DNA of 64,000 bases from positions 28,650,720 through 28,714,719 of the forward strand of contig OX578286.1 in assembly GCA_951217055.1 (NCBI GenBank), in the 5' to 3' direction. Each line of letters opens with the position of its first letter. Position 1 is the stretch's first letter. Below are positions 34,711-47,824 of the stretch, in pieces. Origin of the DNA: Gerris lacustris. Lineage: Eukaryota; Arthropoda; Insecta; Hemiptera; Gerridae. The notes under the pieces were generated by a model, which did not search any database, was not told the DNA's origin, and worked only from the letters and a program-made list of their open reading frames with translations. A program made the position numbers and the translations under genes.

Positions 34711-35274
34711 TGTATTAGATTATACCTCTTTTGACGACTAGAGACTCGTTCTCAGTGCTAGAAAAGCAGGATTGTCCATGCTTGACTATCTTCTTAAAAG
34801 ATATGTACTTAACTTCTAGTACAGCAAATCTGTAAATTTTTACGGAAAAAAATCGTGACTACTTTTTTTTGCGTGAATCACTTGGGGCATAAATATGAGA
34901 AAAGCTTAGCTCCAACTTTTCGGGAACGTCCGAAGGGTGGAAGTACGGGGTACAAAAGTCAAAATCGTATATACCCTTCATGATGCATGTCGTTGGAAAG
35001 CTCTTTAAAAGTATAGTAATAATTGTGGTAGTAATTAGTAGTAATTGTGGTTACGTACAGTTTTGTCATATTTTCATTTAAGACGGGGAAACAGGAAACA
35101 ATGCTTTTTAATTAAAAATTAAAAATAATACAATTATACAGTCAATCTGCCATGACAAAATTCGATGGAACTTTCCTACATGAATCGCTTGGGGCACATG
35201 AGAAAAGCTTTATTCCAACTTAGTGACACAGTCCGTAAGCGGAGGGAGGAATTCGTTTCTTTTTTATTTCGTTT
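34708..35274. other. Unassigned, probably decayed repeat
   Basis: Contains 'gtacggggtacaaaagtc' and 'cgttggaaagctcttta', similar to 26.73-26.82 kb and, inverted, to 9.31-9.38 kb. Two near-duplicates of 'gaatc(a/g)cttggggcat' lie at 34876 and 35183. Confidence 0.5.
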
Positions 35275-35590
35275 ATCTTAAGTTCATTTTGCTTCCGAAC
35301 TTACCGAAGGTAACGGAAGCCATGTGATTGTTTGAGAAAAACGAAACATTTTTAGGTCTCCGATTTCAAAAATTTCAAGACAGAAATCCGTTTCAGACAT
35401 CAGGGAACATTTTTGGTTCCGTGTCTGTCGGTTGATCTGTCGGTCAGTCTGTCTGTCGATCTGTCGGTCGGTCTGTCGTTCAATTTTTGCTAACCAACAT
35501 ATCTTAAAAACTACACATCCAATTCAAATCGATAAAAGGAAAAAAAGTAGTCTTAAATTTTTGTCGGGGACACCCTTTTATTACGAAACA
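35275..35590 (-). repeat. Family F repeat, right half (antisense)
   Basis: Starts with the complement of the terminal hairpin ('gcttccgaacttaccgaagg', 'taacggaagc'), then 'catcagggaacatttttgg' and 'caatttttgctaaccaac'. A (GTCT/GTCG)n tract lies at about 35423-35475. Confidence 0.8.
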
Positions 35591-36204
35591 TTAACTGTAG
35601 GTACTATTTTTTTTAACAGAAATATCAGGTATATCTGGACAGCCATTATATCGACGGCTTGGAAGAAGACTGTCACAAAACCGTGTTTTCAAATTTTACA
35701 GGAGAAGCAAAAGAAAAAAGTGACTATTTTTGATGTCGAATTTATTGACCTTATGGTTGTTGGATTTGCTTTATATTTTAATAACTTCTTCTATATACTT
35801 CAGAAAACCTAGCCATACTACTACTTTTTTCATATTAAGCTCAGTGCTTAATTTATAGGCAATTTTTCAATTAAAATCAGTACTTGTGACGATATTCCAT
35901 AAAAAAGAGTAAGCAAATTGCATATTAGTACATAAGGGTTTATAATAATTTGGTAAAACATTTTACAAATTAACATCATTTATTTACTAAAATTAAAAGT
36001 ACAAAAATCAAAATCATACATAAACTATATAACATGTCTAATAAAACGAGATCAGGCACAATTCTATTCAGTCTTTGTCTTTAGTTAGTAAATTCAGTGT
36101 TGAAATAAATAGGAACTGTAAGTGACAAGGCTATTGCATTTAGACAAGTAACTTATTTTTAAATGTTCTTTTGTTTCATATAATTCTTCTTAAATAAATA
36201 AAGA

Positions 36205-36400
36205 CAAAAATAATAATACTGAAAATCAATTGACTTAGGTTCTTAGTCTATATAAAAGTAATAATACTGAAAATCAATTGACTTAGGTTCTTAGTCTATA
36301 TAAAAATAATAATACTGAAAATCAATTGACTTAGGTTCTTAGTCTATATAAAAATAATAATACTGAAAATCAATTGACTTAGGTTCTTAGTCTATCTATA
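36205..36400. repeat. 48-bp tandem array, four units
   Basis: Units ('aataatactgaaaatcaat', 'tgacttaggttcttagtc') start at 36212, 36260, 36308 and about 36356, almost identical. Confidence 0.95.
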
Positions 36401-36860
36401 CTAGTGCCCATAAAAATAATATCACTTTTCCATATTTATATAATAATGACATTTAGATTTTCCAAATTACCTTGGACTCTATGGCACACAATCTTTTAAG
36501 TTGTTACACATTAAAAATAAAGATAGAAATAGGAAAATATAGTGACTGATTTCTATAATTTATTTAAATTGAATATTGATTGAATAAAATAAAATGAGAT
36601 CATACAATGCCATGACAATGAAAAGTAAAAACAGTCAAATTGAAATAAGTTGAGACAAAATAAAACATTTAAAGAAATAAAAACAGTTTCGAGTCTTTAT
36701 TAAGGAATCGATAAATAATTATACAATCATTGCTGCAATAAACATTCAAATGCATAAGCAGTATATCATGCATAGGTATTGTACGCTATGCTTGTATTTT
36801 TCTTACTTATTAAAAAAAATAGATATAGTATAAAACATAATATCAGGTAGGTATAAAAAG

Positions 36861-37166
36861 TTAAAAAAAGAAAGAAAAAATATTATGATGATTAAAATTC
36901 AAACACAAATAAAACAAGTTATAAATTTTTATGTTTTCATAAAATGAAGGAATATTTTTTTTACTTATTAATTGAACTAAAGCTTCCTTTTTTACCATTG
37001 CGTCCAGTTTTTGTTTATAAGCTGATGTTAGTTTAACCTTTTTTATTTCGGTTGATTTCCATCTTGCTGCTAAACTTTTGTCTTCCAAACAACTTAAATT
37101 GATAATAACATCACCTTCACAAGGCCTGGAGTCCAGGTATCCCACGGAACAATCTACTGCCTCCAA
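36861..37166 (-). CDS. Candidate exon or ORF of unknown function (weak)
   Basis: A 101-codon minus-strand frame with non-repetitive composition in its first 80 residues (Cys/Asp-rich start GYLDSRPCEGD, then a Lys-rich stretch KKVKLTSAYKQKLDAMVKKE), becoming low-complexity Asn/Phe at the end. I do not recognise a family. It opens directly after an in-frame stop with TTG, not ATG, so it would have to begin at a splice acceptor; an AG a few bases inside could serve. About 160 bp downstream on the same strand is an AATAAA-type signal (plus-strand 'tttatt' near 36697), fitting a terminal exon. It lies inside the 35.6-38.0 kb inverted repeats, so a transposon origin is equally likely. No upstream exon was found. 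Confidence 0.25.
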   Translation of the reverse strand: MEAVDCSVGYLDSRPCEGDVIINLSCLEDKSLAARWKSTEIKKVKLTSAYKQKLDAMVKKEALVQLISKKNIPSFYENIKIYNLFYLCLNFNHHNIFSFFF

Positions 37167-38005
37167 TTAATAGACTAGATTAGAGGGTGCTCAACTCCAC
37201 CCCAATGCTGATAAGAAAGTTATACTCAAAATAACATACACATGAATGACAATAGTCACTAGTCACCCACGCGACCACTGCAGGGTTAAAACTCCGATTG
37301 GTAAATAAATAGAGGGAATACGACGGAGAACACATAGATAAGAAGTAGTAGGGTTAACGATTTCGTGAATGACGAAAGGTTACTAATCTACGGTTGACAA
37401 TTCTAAAAAATAATTGTTATAAAATTATATTTATTAATTTAAATAAAGCTTTATTTTAGTGGAAAACTGTTATAAAATAATAATATTGTTACAAAATGAT
37501 ATAAATATAGATAACATTGTATGCAAGAGGGTCACTTTTTTAAAAAATAATTGTTTTAAAAAAATAAAAAAATAATTGTTTTGATCAAAATTGTCATAAT
37601 ATCGCACGTATGACGTTTTGATCAATTCATTTAATAAATATTTTATGGGTTAAATAGTCATAAAAGCATTTGTGTCGTTATTGAACAAAAATGAGATATA
37701 AATGTCTTCTTACCTTATTATGAAGACTGCAAGAAACACTTTTGTGACAGTTTATTAAAAAAAAACGCGACGTTTCCACTTAGATGCCAAGTTGAACACT
37801 GATTTGTTACAGTTTAGACCATAATACTAATACAATCCTCTCTAATGTCAGACTGGCACTTCACTCATTCTGGCGTTCTGTGTTTGTACTAGAAATATGA
37901 CAATATTCTACATAAAAGTACTACTCCTTAGGAGTGTTTTGGTACAAAAAAAAGGTTTTCTCAAAAAATCGGTTTTGTGACGGTCTTCTTCCAAACCGTC
38001 GATAT

Positions 38006-38984
<979 letters not shown>

Positions 38985-39315
38985 TCGACTACTACTGGAA
39001 TCGACTACGCATGACTAAGCGACCAAACGACTACAGGCGACTTGCGTGACCAATCCGATTATATAGATACAATATAACCTCGACCTTTGTAAGCGACCTT
39101 GAGCAAGCAACCACGCGCTACTACCGGCGACAACAGGTGACTAGCGACTGTTCCCCCTGCAATGGAATTAGTCGCTCTTAGTCGCCAGTTCAAATACATA
39201 ATTTACTCTAAGCTTGAAGCTTAGAGCTCTAAGCGACTAAGAGCGACTAATCCCATTTCAGGGGGAACAGTCTTTAGTCGCCAGTTCAAATACATAATTT
39301 ACTCTAAGCTTAGCA
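38985..39315. repeat. CGACTA-rich block with nested inverted and direct repeats
   Basis: 38985-39145 is dense in cgact/gcgac words. 39145-39186 ('tgttccccctgcaatgg', 'attagtcgctcttagtcgc') is inverted at about 39231-39271 ('gcgactaagagcgactaat', 'ttcagggggaaca'). 'gtcgccagttcaaatacata' is directly repeated at about 39181 and 39276. It looks like a small foldback. Confidence 0.8.
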
Positions 39316-39359
39316 CTTATTATTATTAGTATATTATCTATGGATGTAGAAATAGTTAT

Positions 39360-39505
39360 TTGTACAACTAGTGCGCAAATTAGTACTTTGCTGCACTCGA
39401 GAGAAATATTTACAAAAGGTTAGCAAAGGTTTCTAGAGCGCAGCAAAAACCCTTTAAGCTCGAGTTGCACAAAATGCATTACATTTTTCCTACAGTTAGT
39501 TTTTA
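39360..39505. repeat. Hairpin-forming block next to family H
   Basis: 'agtgcgcaaattagtac', 'ctgcactcgag' on the left and 'agctcgagttgcac' on the right can pair. Its style resembles the family H hairpin that follows, so it may be a diverged relative. Confidence 0.5.
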
Positions 39506-39554
39506 ATCTGTAAATAAAATATAAATTAATAGAGTGTTCATCAACATGTAATAG

Positions 39555-40125
39555 TACGCGTCTAGTGCGGAAAGTAGCATTTTGCATGCGAGTGTGGAGT
39601 TTGCACCCGAGCGACAGCGAGGGTAGTAAAACCACACGAGCAAAGCAAAATGGAGTTTTCGCACGAGTTGCGTACTGTACTTATCTGCGATTGTGGATTT
39701 TAATAATAAAATCAGAATTTTTTTAAAAAAAAAAACTTCCTGTATGTAAGTACGTATGTCTCTTTTGATTAAGATGACATAATTCATTAGTTGTATTTTG
39801 TGCCGAATTAATTAATTATTTCGGAAGGCGTATAATTCTCCTCATTTTCTTCATAATCACTTAAATCACTCATTGCTTCTCTAAAAACTCGATATAAACA
39901 GTTAATTTAATTAAACAAACAGCATATAGAATGTAAACAAACTCGCTAATCGTGCGTTAAGAATCCCTCTTTTTTCCGACCTAGGGCGGAATGAAAGAGG
40001 AATTTTTCACCTCATTATGAACGCGCATGCGCAATGAATACAGCTACGAAAAGAATCACTTTCTATGCATCTAAACAGAGATATAATGTTTATATTTCGT
40101 ATCAATCGTAGATAAAAGGTTTTAC
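39555..40125 (+). repeat. Family H repeat, copy 1
   Basis: Colinear with 46.2-46.78 kb: 'gtgcggaaagtagcattttg', 'ggagtttgcacccgagcga', 'ttttcgcacgagttgcg', 'aaacaaactcgctaatcgtg', 'cgcatgcgcaatgaata' and 'atttcgtatcaatcgtagat'. The first 125 bp fold on themselves (gtgcgg.aaa with ttttcgcac; gtgtgg with ccacac). Short relatives ('gagtgcggtaaagtaa') lie at 40440-40500. No conserved coding frame. Confidence 0.85.
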
Positions 40126-42232
40126 AATATCAACTAAACCAGCTGTTCTGTTTATTGCCAGTGTTGCCTTTTTTTTGCCTGATTCAGCAAACCTGACCAA
40201 GCGCTGATATTATTTTTCATCATAAAATAATAGCTGAACAACTTACTCATCACATTTGATTTTTTTTTTTAGATTGTCTATCTTTACTTTTTTATCTTTG
40301 ATATTCAGTGTTTTTAAATCATGTAGTTAGTTAAAAAATAATCATTAGTTGTCATTGTTATTATTATTATAATTTGGATTATATAATCTTTGATTAGATT
40401 TAAGTTCTTTATTTCTTTATGTTCGTAAGTTGGAACACTTGAGTGCGGTAAAGTAAAATGAGTGTGGTAAAGTAAAACGAGTGCGGTAAAGTAATAAGTG
40501 CAGGAATCTGCTGTTTTGCGTACTATTTTGAGCTCGATAACAACCACTTTATCAATTAACTGTCTAGGAAAAATTAATTTATAAACCCCACTATGGGATA
40601 TGAGGAATAATTTGTATAATTTCCGTGGTATTCAGCATGAACTTTGGGGAAATGTTACTGAGGATGTAAACGCTAAACATTCCACAGGTATTCTTGTCCA
40701 CCTAAAATTCGACATTTTGGTGATCGATGGCTCTATAATATAAAAAATATAGTGAAATATCTCTGGGTGCATCCAGTAATAATTAAAAAACTTTCGGAGG
40801 TCATTCTACAAATCGCTGTGCAGATGATGGAATTCTCGGCTCAACTGAAGATGATACGGTCCAGAATCGCTTGGCGGCACAGCTTTGCTTAATTTATAAA
40901 CTTGAGAGGCTATATCCCTTTGTCAAAAAGTACATTTGCATGATTTAAACATTTGAGAAATTGTATGATTTGTTCATAGGAGAGTTGATATCCCTTTGTC
41001 AAAAAAATGAGTTGGAGTGAGGCCCCGCCATCTTTTCTATAGACCGCCTTATATTTTTCAATTTTACCGAATTATCTTATTGACTTCCTCCTTTCTAATA
41101 TTGGGTTAACCCACAACCGATTTCTTCAACGCCTTTGTATCCAACGCTTCCTGAGATAGGGGTTCTCCAAAATGTACATTAAGTCTAGATCATCCATTTA
41201 AAAAAATCACCCGAGAATTTACAGAAAGAGCAATAATATAAACTTCACTACACGGTACACCTTTTATAAGTATTTTTCACTAAAAAAATGTTTTTCGAAA
41301 ATTTCCGTAAAATCAACATAGAAATACATCATTGTAATATTAAGGAAATTCACTTTTATAACAACTCAAACATTTTTACACAATAAAAAAAAACCGATGT
41401 AGAGAAACACCAACATGCAAATTTTGTCGAAAGATACACGAAAATATTCAAAGTCAATTGAATTACCATATTGAAAACACAATATATTAATACAAAGAAC
41501 TTTTAGGAACGATTTTAAAATACATTATTTAACTTAGAAGTGAATTTATTGGAGAATTCGACGGAAATTAATTTACAAAAATACACGCAATAAAAGCAAT
41601 ATGGCCACTGGACTGGAAATGGAAGTATAAAGAGACGAAACCCGGCTGTTTTAAAGACTACCAACATAATACATGAAAATAATCTGAATTTAATAATAAT
41701 TAGAAATTAGGTATAATTAAAAAATTGTTATAAGTAGCAAATAATAAATTATTAGTTATTAATAATAAGGCTATTGTACGTGCCAGAAAAATTTCTTAGA
41801 GGGTGATTACAAAAAGTTCGAAGAAGACAAAACCAATAGGAACACTAGGAAAGTTTGTTCCTAATGTTGACAACATAATAAGGAATTTTAACTGTTTTAA
41901 AACTGTTTAAAGATTGCTTTTACTAATTAATTAATTACTAATACATACAATAACTATTATTCCTAGTTAAAGAAGGATTACTTCAACTTTATAAGTATTT
42001 TTTACATTAACTCAATAATATAACCAAATTTTAACTTTTGACTTAATCAAAATAATTACAATCTGCATTAGTATTTTTCTTATGTTTTAACTGTATCTTC
42101 TTCATTCAGAAATTTAGACCTGCAATTATAAGCGTGTGTATATAAAACTGTTTTAAAAATGACAATATGTAGAGGAGTGTTTTTATATTTGTGTACAGAC
42201 TATTTCGAATGATATTTTTATCAAATGTCCCT
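40126..42232. other. Unassigned stretch
   Basis: No gene recognised. 40915-41010 has two 'atatccctttgtcaaaaa' family G relics. 41767-41800 ('ttgtacgtgccagaaa') repeats 43.59 kb. The rest is AT-rich without clear repeats. Confidence 0.5.
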
Positions 42233-42690
42233 TAGTTCGTAAGGGTTGCCATAAACTTGTATATTCACGTAGTTCGTAAAGGTTGTCATCAGACTTGTAT
42301 ATTCACGTAGTTCGTAAGGGTTGTCATCAGACTTGTATATTCACGTAGTTCTTAAGGGTTGTCATCAGACTTGTATATTCACGTAGTTCTTACGGGTTGT
42401 CATAGACTTGTATATTCACGTAGTGTGTAAGGGTTGTCTTAGACTTGTATATTCACGTAGTTCGTAAGGGTTGTCATAGACTTGTATATTCACGTAGTGT
42501 GTAAGGGTTGTCTTAAACTATATTTGTCATCACATTGTTCGTCAGGGTTGTCATAGACTGTGTATTATCACTAAGATCGTCAGGGTTGTTATAACTACAT
42601 ATGTATCATCACTAGTGTTCGTTACGGTTGTTAAAGGCTAAGTATCATTACGAAGTTCATCAGGTTGGTCTAACACTATATATCATCACT
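42233..42690. repeat. About 38-bp tandem array
   Basis: Roughly 11 units of 'agttcgtaagggttgtcat' and 'agacttgtatattcacgt', conserved on the left and decaying after about 42520. Ends next to family B copy 2. Confidence 0.92.
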
Positions 42691-42696
42691 ATTATA

Positions 42697-43440
42697 ATAT
42701 TAACAGGTCAAGTGTGTGCTAGTCAGCACACAGCGAGGGTCCGTAGGCCACACTGTATAGTTTAAGTATTAGCCTATTGATGGTGTTTTTTAAAATGGTA
42801 AAAAACTTACTTTGAACTATCCTATGGGTCTGATATTCTCAAAACACATAAACAAACTTCTGATAAAGTATTTTTTTGCCACAGAACCGGACTACAACCA
42901 TATAAATACATCGAAAAGACCATAATAAAAAAAAACGGATTTTTTCAATAAAAAATAAAATAATATTTTTTAGAAATTTCCAAAAAGTGGTATCTTTACT
43001 TTTGGTCGAAGAATGTTCAGGAATTGTTTCAGATTTTTTGCACTTAACATAAGCGAGATAGAGGGGGGGGGGGGGGGGGGGGTACAGGTTTCACACCCAC
43101 TTCAAACTCGCCTACGCTAGCCCTATCAAAGTTATAACCAAAGAATTATATATTTTTTTAATCTGCTCGACATACCCTTTCCATATTATGATACCCCTAA
43201 CAGTGTCGAAAAAAAGTAAACAAATTTTAACCCTTAAGTTTTTTTACCCTAATTTTTTTTTTAAAATATTATTTTTAAGTCACTATATTTTTAAAATATG
43301 TGGGTAGGTACAAGACACATACATGCCAAATGTCAAAGTGATCGGACAAAAGGTGTAGCCGTGAGAGCAGACGACCGGACGGACGGACAGACACACGCAG
43401 GAAAATATAAGGGTCCTTGGTTTTACCTACGGACCCTAAT
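42697..43440 (+). mobile_element. Family B non-autonomous element, copy 2
   Basis: Full-length, close to 8.6-9.3 kb: hairpin gtgtgct-agtc-agcacac, left 'agggtccgtagg', G20 run (43063-43082) where copy 1 has G10, and right end 'tacctacggaccct'. Confidence 0.88.
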
Positions 43441-44546
43441 AAAAAGTAACTAAATACAGACAAAACCTCGACTTACGAAAATTCGCACTTAAAAAAAGAG
43501 AAAAAAAAATTAAGCCGATTGATAGTTTAAAAAAATAAAAATAAAAATAAAATAAAGTAAGGGCTAATTCATATTGTACGTTGTACGTGCCAGAAAGATT
43601 TCCTAAAGGGTGGTTAGAGGTGGCTCTAAATCTCGGCCTCGTACATACAATATGAATTTACCGAAAGTGAAAGCCTAGTTATATTACAGAGATTGAACAA
43701 TTATAACTTTTTAAAACATTTTGCGTTAAAAATTAATTAGGTAAGTGAACTCAGACGATATTGTTGAATACGCAATATTATTCTTATACACTCGTATATT
43801 CTTATTTTCAGCTAATTTAAAATAATGTTAGTTCTAGTTAAATGATTATCTTTAATTATTGAGTTTATTTATATCTTTTTTTAGGCAGTTATTTTAGTAT
43901 GTAATATATATCCTAACGTTAGATTATTTTTAACTTTCTTAAACCTATTAACTCTTAATTTCTCAGAATTCAGTGTAAAAATGCAGACAAAATAAAGATA
44001 ATGATGACTAAAATAATCATGAAAAACTGGAAAGGATAGAGTTAAAACTAATTTAATGTTTTTTTTATAAATTTCCAAGTAGAGCAGGTGTTGGTTGACG
44101 ATTCAGTTCCACGAATCTCTTTTTCTGTAACTACATTTTTTGTTTCTTTCATTTCTGAGTAAATTATTTTTTAATTATCTAGTCAAAACTAGTTTTAACT
44201 GAAATGAAACGCAGCAAGTGTTCTATGCCTGTCCCAACTTTCATTTTTTTTTTTTTTGTAAAGGATTTCAGTTTAGTCTCCTTTTTAAATATAATACGTG
44301 GGCTATATTGTAAGTAATTTTAATGCTCTTTGTAATGGTGAAAACCGCAATTCTGTAACTTTTATTATTTTTGAGATATACTCATTTTTTTGAGAAAACA
44401 ACTATGTATAGAAAAAATCGATATATCGAAATATCTCGAAAACTATTGAGAATTGCATAAGTCATATATATACACATTTTTTCTGTTCATCTAGGGACAT
44501 AGAACCAGTATTTCTTTTTTGTCCCATTAAAACTGGGTCACCCTGT
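43441..44546. other. Unassigned stretch with a small MITE-like inverted repeat
   Basis: 43570-43662 is bounded by 'aattcatattgtacg' and 'cgtacatacaatatgaatt'. A lone Tc1/mariner-type end 'gggtcaccctgtgta' lies at 44535-44549. Nothing else recognised. Confidence 0.55.
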
Positions 44547-45616
44547 GTATACTTAGGTGGGCCTTAATAATGAACATTTTTTAATTTTAGCTCCCAACCC
44601 CTAACTTTGTGCGAATACATGAAAAAATTATTTTTGAAAAGTTTCTGGTCAATCGGGAAATTTTAAATGGTGCCGCTTTTTATTTTAAAATTGGTATACA
44701 AAAAAATCAATAAAATAGTGATTTTTTCTAGAATATTTCAAAATATCACGTTTATACTGCAATATTATCCGTGTTTTTTTTATTATTTGCATAAATGATA
44801 TACTTTTATAAACTAATATAACTCAAAAGTAAGTCAATAAGTAAAGAGATAAAATATTTAGAGATATACATACATAGCAAAATAGTGAAAATTGGGGGAA
44901 AAAGTTGTTTTTCGTATGAATTTCGTAATTATTTTAATCATATGAACAATATTTAATGTTTTAACATACATTAAAAGGTACTACAGGTTATGTGCTTCAT
45001 ATTAATACGTATTAACAATGCATACCTATAATAGTTTTTTCTTTAAACTAGTAACTTACATACTAGTGGAGTCAATGAAGCTATAACATAAGCCATATTT
45101 TGAACGAAAAAGACCGTCTTTTGAGTTTGAATATCTTTTATGCATTATTTTTTATTTTGGATTGCAAACAAGGTATAAGGTTTTTTGGGTTCGCTGATTA
45201 AGAATTTGAAGTCAAAAATAAAAAACATGGTGGCCCTAGGATGGCGGGAAAAATCTTCCGTTTTATACGAAATTCGTGATAATTATACATAAATTAAGAA
45301 ATAAACATCTAACCAAAGTTTTTTTTGGGGGTCGCTGATTATGAATTTAAGGTACCAGTACAAAATAGTAGAAAAAATGTATCATTTTATTAAAATATTC
45401 ATAAAGCAATAACGTGCATCGTATAACGTACATAACAAAATAGCAAAAATAGTGGAAATAAAAAAAAAATTAATTATTCCGTTTAAATTTGGATGTTATA
45501 CATTTAAATATTTTAATTGTTTTTAGTTTACGATGTTAGTTATAGTTTGTTTAAGTATATTCTTTATTGAACCCTTCTTTTAGGTACCCCTATGATGAAG
45601 GCCCACCCTAATATAC
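44547..45616. mobile_element. Family J element with 'aggtgggcctt' TIRs
   Basis: Left 'gtatacttaggtgggcctt' and right 'aaggcccaccctaatatac' are inverted with one or two differences. The 1.07-kb interior is AT-rich and has two related blocks, 'gggttcgctgattaagaa' (45187) and 'gggtcgctgattatgaa' (45328). No transposase frame. Superfamily unknown. Confidence 0.7.
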
Positions 45617-46195
45617 ATTTATAAAAAAAAATGTTATCTAAGGGTTTGATAGTAGATTTTTAGGGTCTAGATATAATATGATGGAAACGTTACCAAGGAA
45701 ATATTCCCTAGTAATATCACGGCTTTAGGATTTTCCAGTTTTACAAACCCTTCTTGGTAAAATCTTGTAGAAGAGACCCAAGATAAAATTGCGGTAGATT
45801 TACAGTGATACCAACCTTTACTAAATTGAAGGGTTGTGAGTCAAACCTTAATTCGACTCTAGGGTAATATATACAGATTAGGATCCCCTAAAATTTACCC
45901 TAAAACCTATAAAAATATTTCTTTACTTCAGAAGGGATGCAAAATACATAATTCATCTTTAATATAACATTTTCTGGAAATAAAGATTTACACTTTTAGA
46001 ATAACACACAACTTCGATGTTAGTTCTGTAACCATTCGAAGTTAAACCCGACTTATCTCCACTTTTTGTCATGTAATTTAAATCAAAGATTAAATAGCAC
46101 CATAAATAAAAGATTATTAGAAAATTTAAGGTGGCAGGATATGGCAAAATAACCTCAGATGTTAAAGATTAACATAATTAGAAATTGTAATAGTA
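45617..46195. other. Unassigned stretch
   Basis: Less AT-rich in 45640-45900, no match elsewhere in the window and no coding frame. Confidence 0.5.
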
Positions 46196-46199
46196 CATT

Positions 46200-46785
46200 A
46201 CACGTCGAGTGCGGAAAGTAGCATTTTGCATGCGAGTGTGGAGTTTGCACCCGAGCGATAGCGAGGGTAGTAAAACCACATGAGCAATGTAAAATGCCGT
46301 TTTCGCACGAGTTGCGTACCGTACTTTATCTACGATTGTTAGATTTAAATAATAAATACAGAAAAAAAATAAACTTGCTGTATGTAAGTTCGTATCTCTT
46401 CTCTTGATAAAGATGGCATTAATTCTTGAGTTGTATTTTTTGCCGAATTAATTATTTCTGGAGAAGTATTATTCTCCAAATTTTCGTCAAAGTCACTTGA
46501 TTCACTTATTGTTTTTCACTAAAACCTCATATAAACAGTTATTTTAATAAAAGAACTGCAAATTAGTTTTGTTAAATGTAAACAAACTCGCTAATCGTGC
46601 GTAAAGCTGAAGAATTCCTCTTCTTTACCGCGCTAGCGTGGTAAAGAAGAGGAATTATTCAGAACTATGAGACGCGCATGCGCAATGAATACAAGTACGT
46701 AAATAATCACTTTCTAGGCATCTAAACAAAGATATAATGTTTATATTTCGTATCAATCGTAGATAAAAGCTTTTTCAAAGTTAAT
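46200..46785 (+). repeat. Family H repeat, copy 2
   Basis: Colinear with 39.56-40.12 kb. Holds an almost perfect 44-bp palindrome: arms 46613-46629 and 46640-46656 (17 bp each) around gcgctagcgt, itself mostly self-complementary. The first copy has a decayed version. The leading hairpin is also kept, with some changes on one arm preserving pairing. Confidence 0.88.
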
Positions 46786-46904
46786 TATTAATAAAAATTG
46801 TCAGAATATAGATATAGTTACTACAATATTACTGTACATTAACATAGATTTAAATAAGTAAAAATCGGTCCGCCAAAAAAGAAATTGATTAAAAAAAAAA
46901 AAAA

Positions 46905-47530
46905 AATTAGTCCGAGATAACTTAGGCGGCTTTCACACCGAAGTAGCAAGTGGCAGGATGCATGCGTCCTGGTGGCAAGATGCATGCCACTTAAACACCG
47001 GACTGTATAACTGAACGAGAGCTTACACACCGAGGATACAAGTGAGACGTGCATCCTCGGTGTGTAAGCTCTCGTTCATACATTTAATTATTATTGAACA
47101 TTTTTATCAAAATTTATCACGAAAATAACATCGAACCCGGCCTTCCTCCATCCGCGTTTAAAGCTATTTTCTCAGGAACTAGATTTTGTATTTAAATGGA
47201 CTACATTTTAGACTTTTTTTTTTAATAAAAATCGTCGGAACCATTTTTAAGAAAAATAATTTATTTTTTCAGAGTTTTTGGTGTGTAGTGCCCCAAATTT
47301 GGAGCTGAAATTCATTTCTCGATTACACCTCGTGGTATGATTTTTCAGAGCGTGTATGCCAAATTTAGTCAAAATTGGCCAAGTAATTTAGACTCCACGT
47401 GTCTGCACAGACGACAAACGACAAATAGACAGTATTTTGGACTCAGGAGACCTCAAAACGTGCAAATCTATCATAATCTCAAAATCGAATTTTCGCGCCA
47501 TCACAATACTTTCCCATTATATTATGAGAA
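46905..47530 (+). repeat. Family I repeat, long copy interrupted by an inverted-repeat insert
   Basis: Matches 10.33-10.89 kb (antisense). About 46925-47085 is extra: it carries 'gtggcaggatgcatgcgtcc' and a perfect 25-bp inverted repeat (47013-47037 with 47053-47077, 15-nt loop). Flanking family I words (gtccgagataactta and catttaattattattgaac) show where the copy was interrupted. Confidence 0.75.
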
Positions 47531-47824
47531 TTGGATATTTTGGATTTGAATGGATAATCATTTTGAGCATATTATATTTTTCTTGTTGGCGCGTCAAAAA
47601 AATCTTCAATTCTGTAAAATTTAATTTTTTTTATGTCTTTTGATTTAATGTAATTGGAACCTTATAGAGTGCAAGACAAGGAACGAAATTATAAGTGTTT
47701 CTCTTCTTCGGTTTTACCAATGAAACCCTAAAACATTTTTTTGTTATATTACAATATTTTCTCTATGTATTATATAGGTAGGTACAATATAATATATGGG
47801 AAAGTTAAAGAGGATAAATTAACC
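47531..47824. other. Unassigned stretch
   Basis: Nothing recognised. Confidence 0.5.

Larger units (their letters stand above)
35640..38005. other. 2.4-kb segment flanked by inverted repeats
   Basis: 35650-35685 ('atcgacggcttggaagaaga', 'ctgtcacaaaaccg') is inverted at 37967-38003 ('cggttttgtgacggtcttct', 'tccaaaccgtcgat'), with a weaker continuation on both sides. The arms may be internal remains of long TIRs. Inside: a 48-bp tandem array (36205-36400), AT-rich DNA and a 101-codon frame (36861-37166, -). 35813-36204, 36401-36860 and 37167-37964 otherwise show nothing I recognise. Whether the whole is one transposon is not settled. Confidence 0.5.

Noticed and set aside
42280..42520. CTGATGA ... 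GAA on the minus strand of the 38-bp array as a hammerhead
   Set aside because: The core reads GAAT instead of GAAA, no stem II, and several units lack the CTGATGA string.
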